From: Flavobacterium foetidum
GTDB lineage: Bacteria > Bacteroidota > Bacteroidia > Flavobacteriales > Flavobacteriaceae
Reading direction: 5' to 3'
DNA: 64,000 bases
Assembly (NCBI RefSeq): GCF_004634245.1
Contig: NZ_SJTF01000002.1
Location: 310,001 to 374,000 of the forward strand
Part shown: piece after piece, positions 43,846 to 51,371 of the stretch
Position numbering within the stretch: the first letter of the stretch is position 1
How the letters are laid out: every line of letters starts with the position of its first letter
The notes under the pieces: generated by a model
Database searches by the model: none
What the model was told of the DNA's origin: nothing
The model's input: the letters and a program-made list of their open reading frames with translations, nothing else
Program-made: the position numbers and the translations under genes

Positions 43846-44219
43846 TGGACATTGTAGGAGCTTTTTTCTTATTACTTTTTGCATTGATTTTTACAGTATC
43901 AAATATTCTTTTTATAAAAAGTTTAAAGAAAAACGAAATTACATACTTCAAATATAAATTAATATTTTTCATAATGTGTTTGGTTTCTTTCTTCACAACT
44001 GTTCTTATTTATTATTTATTTAATAAATATATTTTATCTGGCTTACTAAAAATACAAATGATTGACAGCACCTATGAAGCCAGATTTACTGCAGTTTCAT
44101 CGATTGGCATTTTAAATATTATAGGAAACTTTTTAATACTAAAATTTTATTTAAAAAAGATTTATTTAAAAGAAAAAAACATAAAAACAAAAGAAATAGA
44201 ATTAATCGGAAAAGAATGA
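43845..44219 (+). CDS. Small membrane protein of unknown function
   Basis: 124 residues, Lys- and Ile-rich, with three to four hydrophobic helices: residues about 3-25 (FFLLLFALIFTVSNILFI), 39-63, and 85-105. The C-terminus is charged (KEKNIKTKEIELIGKE). It starts inside the cca stop (TAATG) and overlaps ctaA by 4 bp (ATGA), so it is translationally coupled with both. No family is recognised. Confidence 0.75.
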   Translation: MDIVGAFFLLLFALIFTVSNILFIKSLKKNEITYFKYKLIFFIMCLVSFFTTVLIYYLFNKYILSGLLKIQMIDSTYEARFTAVSSIGILNIIGNFLILKFYLKKIYLKEKNIKTKEIELIGKE

Positions 44220-45241
44220 AAAAAGAGAATAAATCAGTAATCATTTGGTTACTATCGGGTTGTGTTTTATTATTTTTAATGGTTGTTGTGGGCGGTATCA
44301 CACGTCTAACCAATTCAGGTTTATCGATGACCGACTGGCATTTGGTAACCGACACATTTCCGCCAATGACAGAAGCCAAATGGCAGGCCGCTTTTGATGA
44401 ATATAAAAAGTTTCCTGAATATCAAAAGATCAATATTCACAACGATTTTCAATTAGCAGATTACAAATTTATTTATTTCTGGGAATGGTTTCACCGTTTC
44501 ATCGGGCGTATTATTGGTTTGGTTTTCTTTGTTCCTTTTGTTTACTTCTTAGCCAAAAAGAGATTAGATACTCCAACAATCAAAAAATGCATCGTGCTTT
44601 TGGCAATGGGAGGTTTCCAAGGATTTTTGGGATGGTTTATGGTCCGCAGCGGTTTAATCGATAACCCAGATGTGAGTCACTTTAGACTTTCATTACACTT
44701 AACTTTTGCTTTTATCACTTTTGCCTATACGCTTTGGGTTGCACTAGATTTGATTTATCCTGAAAGAAACATCAACAAGATTTTGCCACTTAGAAATATT
44801 GCGCGTTATGCTTTAGTTGCTTTATTAATCCAAATTATTTATGGTGGATTTGTAGCAGGATTAAACGCAGGATTAATTCACAATCATTGGCCTTTAATGA
44901 GCGATGGTGAGTTTATTCACGAATCGGTTTTTATTGAACAATCTTCTTTGATTAAAAATTTAATAGAAGGAAAAAGCGGAGTTCAGTTTGTACACAGAAC
45001 GTTTGCTTATGCGGTTGTTGCCGTTATTCTTTTCCTTTTCTTCAAAAGCAAAAAATATTCGCTCACGACAACGCAGGCTAACGGAATCAATATTTTAGTT
45101 GTTTTTGTTTTTATTCAATTCCTTCTTGGCGTTTTTACTTTGCTGTATAGCGTGCCTTTGGCATTGGGATTAATTCACCAGATTATGGCGTTTTTCCTTT
45201 TGAGCGCGATGACATTTACATTGCATCGTTTGAGCAAATAA
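44216..45241 (+). CDS. ctaA: Heme A synthase (COX15/CtaA)
   Basis: 341 residues with about eight membrane helices in two repeated halves. Family signatures are GGITRLTNSGLSMTDWH in the first half, the haem ligand region FWEWFHRFIGRIIG, and FVHRTFAYAV plus GLIHQIMAFFLLSAMTF in the second. It oxidises haem O to haem A for aa3-type oxidase, using a ferredoxin. Its 3' end is the source of a fragment repeated in the tandem array immediately downstream. Confidence 0.94.
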   Translation: MKKENKSVIIWLLSGCVLLFLMVVVGGITRLTNSGLSMTDWHLVTDTFPPMTEAKWQAAFDEYKKFPEYQKINIHNDFQLADYKFIYFWEWFHRFIGRIIGLVFFVPFVYFLAKKRLDTPTIKKCIVLLAMGGFQGFLGWFMVRSGLIDNPDVSHFRLSLHLTFAFITFAYTLWVALDLIYPERNINKILPLRNIARYALVALLIQIIYGGFVAGLNAGLIHNHWPLMSDGEFIHESVFIEQSSLIKNLIEGKSGVQFVHRTFAYAVVAVILFLFFKSKKYSLTTTQANGINILVVFVFIQFLLGVFTLLYSVPLALGLIHQIMAFFLLSAMTFTLHRLSK

Positions 45242-45255
45242 CATTTCTAAATCAT

Positions 45256-45289
45256 AAAAAAGGGCTGAAAAATTTCAGCTCTTTTTTTT
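45256..45289 (+). terminator. Terminator after ctaA
   Basis: Stem AAAAGGGCTGAAA with TTTCAGCTCTTTT (one G-T pair), a 3-nt loop, then a T-run. It lies 15 bp past the ctaA stop. Confidence 0.88.
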
Positions 45290-45350
45290 AGGTAATATTT
45301 TCTTGAAAATATCCGCCGAGCCTATGGCTCTCTAAATTCGGGACGTCTAT

Positions 45351-46094
45351 TTGTGACCGGATTAAAATCCGGCCCTACAAAATGTATCGAGCCGATGGCT
45401 CTTCTTAAAAAACGAAAATGTAATTGAGAAAAACAAAAAATTCCGTAGGAATGAAAAATATATTGTAGCAACGGATTTTAATCCGTTGGAATAATAAATC
45501 CGTCCTAGATAAAGTTCCGTAGGAACGGAACATTTTCATATACATCATAATTTTTTGCATTCTTTGTTGTATAGCGTGCCTTGGGTATTGCGCCATGACG
45601 TTTACATTGCATCCTTTGTAACCGGATTAAAATCCGGCCCTACAAAATGTATCGAGCCGATGGCTCTTCTTAAAAAACGAAAATGTAATTGAGAAAAACA
45701 AAAAATTCCGTAGGAATGAAAAATATATTGTAGCAACGGATTTTAATCCGTTGGAATAATAAATCCGTCCTAGATAAAGTTCCGTAGGAACGGAACATTT
45801 TCATATACATCATAATTTTTTGCATTCTTTGTTGTATAGCGTGCCTTGGGTATTGCGCCATGACGTTTACATTGCATCCTTTGTAACCGGATTAAAATCC
45901 GGCCCTACAAAATGTGTCGAGCCGATGGCTCTTCTTAAAACGAAAATGTAATTGAGAAAAATAAAAAATCCCGTAGGAATGAAAAATATATTGTAGCAAC
46001 GGATTTTAATCCGTTGGAATAGTAAATCCGTCCTACACAAAGTTCCGTAGTAACGGAACATTTTATATATACATCATAAAATTTTGCATTCTTT
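45351..46094. repeat. Tandem 265-bp repeat array carrying a ctaA remnant
   Basis: Three copies start at ACCGG 45356, 45621 and 45886, exactly 265 bp apart. Copies 1 and 2 are virtually identical; copy 3 has several differences and is truncated. Each unit holds short palindromes: CCGGATTAAAATCCGG, GAGCCGATGGCTC, TTCCGTAGGAA and CAACGGATTTTAATCCGTTG. At the end of copies 1 and 2 (45562-45619 and 45827-45884) lies a segment closely resembling the ctaA 3' end with about 35 nt deleted. The array ends 5 bp from the LytTR gene's stop. The 63-codon frames within it are not genes. Confidence 0.93.
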
Positions 46095-46099
46095 AAAAA

Positions 46100-46867
46100 C
46101 TATCCCAGCCAAGCTTTAAAATCCTGTACCTTTTCACGGCTTACAACTACCTCATCGTCTTTGTAACTCGGTAAAATCACTTTTAAACGTGAATTGGTGT
46201 ACACCTGAATTTCTTTGATTGCTTTTAAGGGAACAATAAATTTTCTGCTTACACGAAAGAAATCCTTTTTATCGAGCTCTTGTTCTAGAATTTCTAAAGT
46301 CGAATCAATTAAATAATCACGGTTTTCGAAGGTATGAATGTAAGTTCCTTTGTTTTCGCTAAAAAAACACTCAATTTCTTCTGTGTTTATTACTTTGAGA
46401 TGCTGACCGATTTTTACGGTAAATCTTTTTTTATAGCTTTTCTCAAACGGATTGGAAAGCATTTGTCGGATTTGTTCAAAATCCATTTTTAAGTTTTGAG
46501 TTTCGGCTTCTGCTTTTGGGATACGGCTTTTAAATTTATTGACTGCCGTTTCCAGATCATCTTCATCGATTGGTTTTAGCAGGTAATCGATGCTGTTGAG
46601 TTTAAAAGCTTTTAACGCATATTCGTCATAAGCTGTTGTAAAAATAATGGCGCTTTGAATATCAATTTTTTCAAAAATCTCAAAAGACAAACCATCTGAA
46701 AGCTGGATATCCAAAAATATCAAATCAGGATGACTGTTGTTCTCAAACCATTCTACCGATTCTTCTACAGAATGCAGCATAGTTTGTACGTTTATATCTA
46801 GTTTTTCGAGTTTTCGCTGCAACAATCTCGCAGCTGGTTTTTCGTCTTCTATGATTAAGGTTGTCAT
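46100..46867 (-). CDS. LytTR-family response regulator
   Basis: 255 residues. The receiver domain (1-120) has the phosphoacceptor Asp in PDLIFLDIQLSDG, Thr in AIIFTTAYDEYA and Lys in YLLKPIDEDD. The C-terminal LytTR DNA-binding domain (about 150-255) contains RFTVKIGQHLKVINTEEIECFFSEN and FFRVSRKFIVPLKAI (in parts). It is the partner of the LytS-type kinase at the head of this minus-strand operon, with four 2TM genes between them. LytTR regulators bind paired 9-bp direct repeats; I did not find a clear pair here. Confidence 0.93.
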   Translation of the reverse strand: MTTLIIEDEKPAARLLQRKLEKLDINVQTMLHSVEESVEWFENNSHPDLIFLDIQLSDGLSFEIFEKIDIQSAIIFTTAYDEYALKAFKLNSIDYLLKPIDEDDLETAVNKFKSRIPKAEAETQNLKMDFEQIRQMLSNPFEKSYKKRFTVKIGQHLKVINTEEIECFFSENKGTYIHTFENRDYLIDSTLEILEQELDKKDFFRVSRKFIVPLKAIKEIQVYTNSRLKVILPSYKDDEVVVSREKVQDFKAWLG

Positions 46868-46899
46868 GTATTAATACAAAAAGGTTAATTATTTTAAAG

Positions 46900-47268
46900 T
46901 TATTCCCATTTATCAGCTTTAGCTTGTTCTTTACTCATGTATTCTTGAATTTTCTTCTGCTCCCAATCCTGGGTGAAGAACCAATCTCTACCGAAAACAG
47001 AAAAAGCATGAAACAGCAAACCGATTCCCCAATAAAATGCTGTCGAATAAGTTCTCCAGTCAAACAATCCTGTTTCATAGATATTTCTGGTAAAGAAGTC
47101 CGAATTAATACTTGCTACAATAATAATAAAATTAATAATGATATAAATTCGTAAATGCGAATAAAAACCTTTAAGCTTCTTTACCTTTCTGTATGCGATA
47201 TCAAATTTTTCATCAGAACCAAATTCTTCTCTATAATTCTGATACATACGATTTCTAAACTGTCCCAT
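46900..47268 (-). CDS. 2TM domain-containing protein
   Basis: 122 residues. The 2TM domain order is an N-terminal amphipathic helix (YRKVKKLKGFYSHLRIYIIINF), a first helix, a short loop, then a second helix (AFYWGIGLLFHAFSVFG) and a C-terminal charged WEQKKIQEYM helix. It is the last of four 2TM genes between the kinase and regulator genes. The function of 2TM proteins is unknown; the repeated association with LytS/LytTR suggests a sensory or scaffold role in the membrane. Confidence 0.85.
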   Translation of the reverse strand: MGQFRNRMYQNYREEFGSDEKFDIAYRKVKKLKGFYSHLRIYIIINFIIIVASINSDFFTRNIYETGLFDWRTYSTAFYWGIGLLFHAFSVFGRDWFFTQDWEQKKIQEYMSKEQAKADKWE

Positions 47269-47285
47269 TTCTTTATAAATTTAGA

Positions 47286-47591
47286 TTATTGCCATTTTTC
47301 TTTATTATCTCTTTCTTTTTCCATCAGTTCCCTGATTTTTCTTTCCTCCCACTCTTTTCCAAAACCAGGCAGGATACTAAAAACTTTCATTCCGTGAATC
47401 ACTACTCCTATTCCCCACCATAATAAAGGCCAGTAAAACCATAAGTGCTGTGGAGAAGTGTACAAATTAATGAAAACCAGCACTATATTTACTAATATAT
47501 AAGCTGTCAGGTTTCCATAAAACCCTTTAATGTTTTCAACTTTCTTTTTTGCTTGAAGATATTTGTCTTCTTCTACATAATCTCTTTCCAT
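47286..47591 (-). CDS. 2TM domain-containing protein
   Basis: 101 residues from the ATG at 47591, 2 bp after the previous stop; a longer frame to 47657 would run back into the upstream gene. The core reads KKKVENIKGFYGNLTAYILVNIVL, then WYWPLLWWGIGVVIHGMKVF-like second helix and EWEERKIRELMEKE tail. It is a close paralogue of its neighbours. Confidence 0.87.
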   Translation of the reverse strand: MERDYVEEDKYLQAKKKVENIKGFYGNLTAYILVNIVLVFINLYTSPQHLWFYWPLLWWGIGVVIHGMKVFSILPGFGKEWEERKIRELMEKERDNKEKWQ

Positions 47592-47593
47592 AA

Positions 47594-47920
47594 TTACTCC
47601 CATTTTTGATTTTTTCTTTCTTTTTCTAAAATACTTTTCACTTTTCGCTGTTCCCATTCCTCGCCAAAAAACGTGCAGGAGGCAAATTGCTCAACGGCCT
47701 GAATTAAAAATGCTGTTGTCCAAATACACATTACAAATCCGTTTATATATTTAATAGGGAAGAAATTAAATTTCACTTCAAAATAAACGTTTAAAACATA
47801 AAGAATTAATCCTGCGGCGTAAATAAGTGCATGCGAATAGAACGATTTAAGTTTGGCTACTTTTTTGGCTGCTATCTTTTGAAGTTCAGACTCGTAACTT
47901 CCGTTGTAATTTGTTTCCAT
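47594..47920 (-). CDS. 2TM domain-containing protein
   Basis: 108 residues from the ATG at 47920 (a TTG at 47932 gives four extra residues). Core: KKVAKLKSFYSHALIYAAGLILYV, then MCIWTTAFLIQAVEQFASC and the tail EEWEQRKVKSILEKERK. The second helix differs most from the other paralogues, so the copies have diverged. Confidence 0.87.
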   Translation of the reverse strand: METNYNGSYESELQKIAAKKVAKLKSFYSHALIYAAGLILYVLNVYFEVKFNFFPIKYINGFVMCIWTTAFLIQAVEQFASCTFFGEEWEQRKVKSILEKERKNQKWE

Positions 47921-47922
47921 TT

Positions 47923-48228
47923 CTATTCCCAATTTTGTGTGTTATTTTTCTCTTTCTCCATAATCTCACCGATTTTTCTTTCCTCCCATTTTTAATCAAA
48001 AAACGGAGGCAGATTGAAAACCTTTAAACCATGTATTACAATTGCCAGTCCCCAGCCCATAAGACACCATAGAAACCAAAAATAACCTGGAGACGTTGTA
48101 AGATTTACCACTATTACAATCGGATTAGAAATGAGATACAATGTTAAGTGTTCGTAAAAACCTCTAATCTCTTTTACTTTTTTTTGGGCCCTGTAATAAC
48201 GTTCTGCATCTGTAAAATCAGTTTTCAT
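47923..48228 (-). pseudogene. 2TM domain gene with in-frame stop
   Basis: From the ATG at 48228 the frame encodes 78 residues, MKTDFTDAERYYRAQKKVKE onwards, and stops at TAA (47992-47994) after VFNLPPFFD. Read past this codon the same frame continues KWEERKIGEIMEKEKNN to a TAG at 47923-47925, exactly the WEERKI tail of the other four 2TM domains. A single substitution made the stop, removing 22 residues. Both membrane helices are intact, so the short protein might still work. The ATG overlaps the kinase stop by one base (TAATG). Confidence 0.85.
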
Positions 48229-49568
48229 TATTTCCAGTTTTTTTGGTTGTTCTCTTTTTCCAGAATCTCCCTGATTTTTCGTTCTTCCCAATTCGAACTG
48301 TAGCCAAAAACCTTAAAAGCGTGCATTACGACTCCAAATCCCCAGCCTATTGCAGAAAACCAAAACCACTGAAATTTAGGAGAATAGGTCAAATTTATAA
48401 AAATTAAAAACGGAATTACACAGCAGTATGAAATAATATTTCCATAAAAACCTTTTAATTCTTCGACTCTTTTTTTAGCTCTGAAATAAGCTCTATTTTC
48501 GGCATTATTATAATCTAAACTCGTTTCCATAACTGTAATTTGTTTGGTTAAAATCGGAATTTTAACGGTGAAATTTTTCTCATCTTGTTCAACAATTACT
48601 CTTCGTTTGGTTACAATTCCGTATCGGTCAACGATATTTTGTAATCCAACTCCTTTTCTGTCCCGAAGCACTTCTTTTTTTTGAAAATCGTTCTGAATAA
48701 CCAGATAATCCTTTTCAATAAAAATTCTGATATGCAACGGTTTCTGTTCGCTTACTACATTGTGTTTTACTGTATTTTCAAGCAGCAGCTGCAGGGAAAG
48801 CGGTACTACCTTTGCATCTGGATTTATTCCTGCGGTTGGAATTTCGTAAAACAAACTGTTTTCAAAACGCATCTTCAGCAGGTTCATATAAGTTTTTGCA
48901 AAAGAAAGCTCATCTTCTACAGAGACCAATTCTTTATCACGCTGTTCCAGAACATAGCGGTAAATTTTTGATAAAGAAGTGGTGAATCGTTGTGCATTAT
49001 CCGGATTTTCTTCAATTAAAGAACTTAAAACATTCAGGCTGTTGAATAAAAAATGCGGATCAATCTGGTTTTTTAAGCTTTCGAATTTTGCGTTGGCTGT
49101 TCCGGCAATGATTTTTTGTTGTGTTACCTTATTTTCCTGATACAGTTTGTAAAAATGAAGCGAATGGAAAACCAGCAACACAATAAAAGTAAGTACAGAT
49201 GATGATACATAGTCGGCTGCGCTTTCGTTGGCCAGAAAACTGATTATGGTTTTCTGTTCGATTACAACCTGCGTAAACATGCGAAGGATGAAAATAACGA
49301 AAAGCGAAATAAAAAATGAACTTACAAAACCAACGCTGATGCGTCTTGGCGAAAAACGGTCTTCTTTAAAAACCCGATCTAGCAATTCAAACAATGCAGC
49401 ATTGACAATATATAAAACCACACTGTAAAGCATACAGTAAAAAAAGTAGATGAAGAGATTCTTCTGAAAAACTTCGAAACCGTAAGTCGCAAAGCGAATC
49501 AGGAATGTAAAAAGAAAAACAATTCCTCCTACTATAAATGCTTTAAACAAATTTGGTTTTAGTGTCAT
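48228..49568 (-). CDS. LytS/YehU-type histidine kinase fused to a C-terminal 2TM domain
   Basis: 446 residues. Four N-terminal membrane helices (about 10-145) precede a His_kinase domain whose phosphoacceptor motif is QIDPHFLFNSLNVLSSL (about residue 172). A short HATPase part follows, with LLLENTVKHN and GVGLQNIVDRYG. Residues about 350-446 are a 2TM domain (RAKKRVEELKGFYGNIISY... WEERKIREILEKE, shown in parts), a fusion to the domain encoded by the next four genes. It heads the operon that ends with the LytTR regulator. The signal sensed is unknown. Confidence 0.92.
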   Translation of the reverse strand: MTLKPNLFKAFIVGGIVFLFTFLIRFATYGFEVFQKNLFIYFFYCMLYSVVLYIVNAALFELLDRVFKEDRFSPRRISVGFVSSFFISLFVIFILRMFTQVVIEQKTIISFLANESAADYVSSSVLTFIVLLVFHSLHFYKLYQENKVTQQKIIAGTANAKFESLKNQIDPHFLFNSLNVLSSLIEENPDNAQRFTTSLSKIYRYVLEQRDKELVSVEDELSFAKTYMNLLKMRFENSLFYEIPTAGINPDAKVVPLSLQLLLENTVKHNVVSEQKPLHIRIFIEKDYLVIQNDFQKKEVLRDRKGVGLQNIVDRYGIVTKRRVIVEQDEKNFTVKIPILTKQITVMETSLDYNNAENRAYFRAKKRVEELKGFYGNIISYCCVIPFLIFINLTYSPKFQWFWFSAIGWGFGVVMHAFKVFGYSSNWEERKIREILEKENNQKNWK

Positions 49569-49589
49569 TACTGTGATTTAAATTTTAGA

Positions 49590-50210
49590 TTATTTGCATG
49601 TTTTCTGCACTTCCAAGGCTCTTTCTAATCCCCATTTTGGCGAAAATTCGGTTTCTGGTTTAAAAGTAGCAAAAAGTTCGATAGCTTTATTCACCTCTAC
49701 ACACAATGGTTTTGTGTCTACTCCTGTCCATTTTGCTCCTCCTAATTGGTATTCTGCTTCGCCAAAAACTGCTCTCGGATTTTTTGGATCAAGGGCTTTT
49801 GCTTTAGCATAAGCTTCCATCACTTTAGCAGAATATTTCATTCCGTTTGTCATTGGATCTGCAACGACATAAGCTGTATAAATCAAAGCCTGCAATACGT
49901 AAAGTTCTGAATTTGATTGATCTTTAATCATTTCGACATCAAGTGCTTCTTGCGCTTTGGTAAGCATCAGATTTACTTTTGTTTTGTCTTTTTCTGCAAA
50001 AGATGCGGTCGTGTTTACCAAAGCCACATAGTAATTTGGCAGCCAGCTCGATTTTTCAGCAGAAGCAATTCTTTCGAATAATTGCGAAGCTTCTGTGTTT
50101 TTTCCTTCTTTCCAAAGAGCAAAAGCTTTCCCCATTCCTTGTTCAAATTTTGTCTGTGCAGTACTTACTGCTACAATAAATAAAGCGATTGCGGTAATAA
50201 AATTTCTCAT
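49590..50210 (-). CDS. Secreted TPR-like protein of unknown function
   Basis: 206 residues with a signal peptide (cleavage after VSTAQ). TPR-like helices are visible at about 22-65 (GMGKAFALWKEGKNTEASQLFERIASAE) and 105-165. It lies 22 bp upstream of the LytS-type kinase gene on the same strand, so it may be the first gene of that operon. The C-terminal FKPETEFSPKWGLERALEVQKTCK is the stretch seen in similar Flavobacteriia proteins, but I cannot name the family. Confidence 0.8.
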   Translation of the reverse strand: MRNFITAIALFIVAVSTAQTKFEQGMGKAFALWKEGKNTEASQLFERIASAEKSSWLPNYYVALVNTTASFAEKDKTKVNLMLTKAQEALDVEMIKDQSNSELYVLQALIYTAYVVADPMTNGMKYSAKVMEAYAKAKALDPKNPRAVFGEAEYQLGGAKWTGVDTKPLCVEVNKAIELFATFKPETEFSPKWGLERALEVQKTCK

Positions 50211-50246
50211 TTTCTTATTTTTTATGGTTGTTAATTGATTGTATTT

Positions 50247-50657
50247 TTATTTAAAAGTAATTGTAATTTTCGAATTACCGTTGACGGAAAATTTAGCATC
50301 TTTATAAGAAGGCGGCCCCATAAATCCTTTCGCATTGTTTGAAGCGGCATAATCCTCAGACGGAATTCCCATCATGTTTTTGTCTAAGATTCCGTTGTTG
50401 TTTTCATCGTGAAAAGTTGAAATTGCATATTCTCCAGCAGGAATCCCCACAAAAGTTACCGTCGCTTCATTATTTTTAATTTCTGAAGTCTGGCTTTTGA
50501 AAGTTGTTTTAAGAAAAGTTCCTTCCGAATTGTATAAACCAACTTTTACAATTCCGTTACTGTTTTTCAATCCCGAAATAGAAACGGTAAGATTAGCATT
50601 TTGAGCAGACATTAAGCTGCAGATGAATAACATGGTAAGTGTAATAATTTTGCTCAT
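50247..50657 (-). CDS. DUF2141-family secreted protein
   Basis: 136 residues, signal peptide ending MSAQ. The mature part shows DUF2141 features: LTVSISGLKNSNGIVKVGLYN, GIPAGEYAISTFHDENNNGILDKNMMGIPSEDYAASN (in parts), a beta-sandwich pattern with a metal-like DENNNGILD loop. Role unknown, presumably periplasmic or extracellular. It probably belongs to the same transcript as the 49.6-50.2 kb gene. Confidence 0.88.
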   Translation of the reverse strand: MSKIITLTMLFICSLMSAQNANLTVSISGLKNSNGIVKVGLYNSEGTFLKTTFKSQTSEIKNNEATVTFVGIPAGEYAISTFHDENNNGILDKNMMGIPSEDYAASNNAKGFMGPPSYKDAKFSVNGNSKITITFK

Positions 50658-50659
50658 GA

Positions 50660-51371
50660 TTTCTTTTTTTTTAAAGGTTCTAAGTTACTAAGGGTCTGAG
50701 GTTCTAAGGTTTTTTAGGTTTAAAGGTTCAGAGTGGCAAAGTGGCAAAGGTTTTATTTTCAAACTGTTAATTCCAACTCGGATACTTTGTCACTTTGTTA
50801 CTTTGTCACTCTGTTTCTTTTAATTTATACTTCAAAAGTATGCTGGTTTTTACTCTTTTAAAATTAAATACTACCGAGTTGTCGATTTTTGATGATGAAT
50901 TGTTTTTTTAAGGTGCTAAGGTTCTAAGTGGCTAAGTTTCTAAGTTTTTTAAAGATTCAGGAAAGCTTAGAAGCTTAGAACCTAAGCACCTTAGAACCTC
51001 TTCTTAAAGATTCAGGAAAGCTTAGCAGCTTAGAACCTTAGAAGCTCTTCTTAAAGATTCAGGAAAGCTTAGAAGCTTAGAACCTTAGCACCTTAGAACC
51101 TCTTTTAAAAGATTCAGGAAAGCTTAGTAGCTTAGAACCTAAGCACCTTAGAAACTCTTATTAAAGATTCAAGAAAGCTTAGCAGCTTAGAACCTAAGCA
51201 CCTTAGAAGCTCTTATTAAAGATTCAAGAAAGCTTAGCAGCTTAGAACCTCTTCTTAAAGATTCAGTAAAACTTAGTAGCTTAGAACCTAAGCAGTTTAG
51301 AACCTCTTTTTAAAGATTCAGGAAAGCTTAGTAGCTTAGAACATAAGCACCTTAGAACCTCTTTCTAAAGA
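50660..51371. repeat. 55-bp minisatellite with nested 8-bp units
   Basis: AAAGATTC-headed units begin at 50951, 51006, 51053, 51108, 51163, 51218, 51257, 51312 and a partial one at 51367. Spacings are 55, 47, 55, 55, 55, 39, 55, 55, so units differ by whole 8-bp CTTAGNN-type steps. The last partial copy overlaps the TonB receptor's stop codon. To the left, GGTGCTAAGGTTCTAAG-type inverted octamers (50672-50945) precede the array. No gene is visible here. Confidence 0.92.

Noticed and set aside
45405-46061. Repeated minus-strand 63- to 64-codon frames with nearly identical proteins
   Set aside because: They arise only because the 265-bp repeat is open in that frame; no family resemblance, no promoter, and the third copy changes. 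Treated as repeat DNA.
46861-47154. 97-codon plus frame opposite the last 2TM gene
   Set aside because: The minus strand encodes a 2TM protein with conserved features.
45351-51371. CRISPR array
   Set aside because: Repeats are contiguous (265 bp) or nested octamers (55 bp) without unique spacers, and no cas genes are near.
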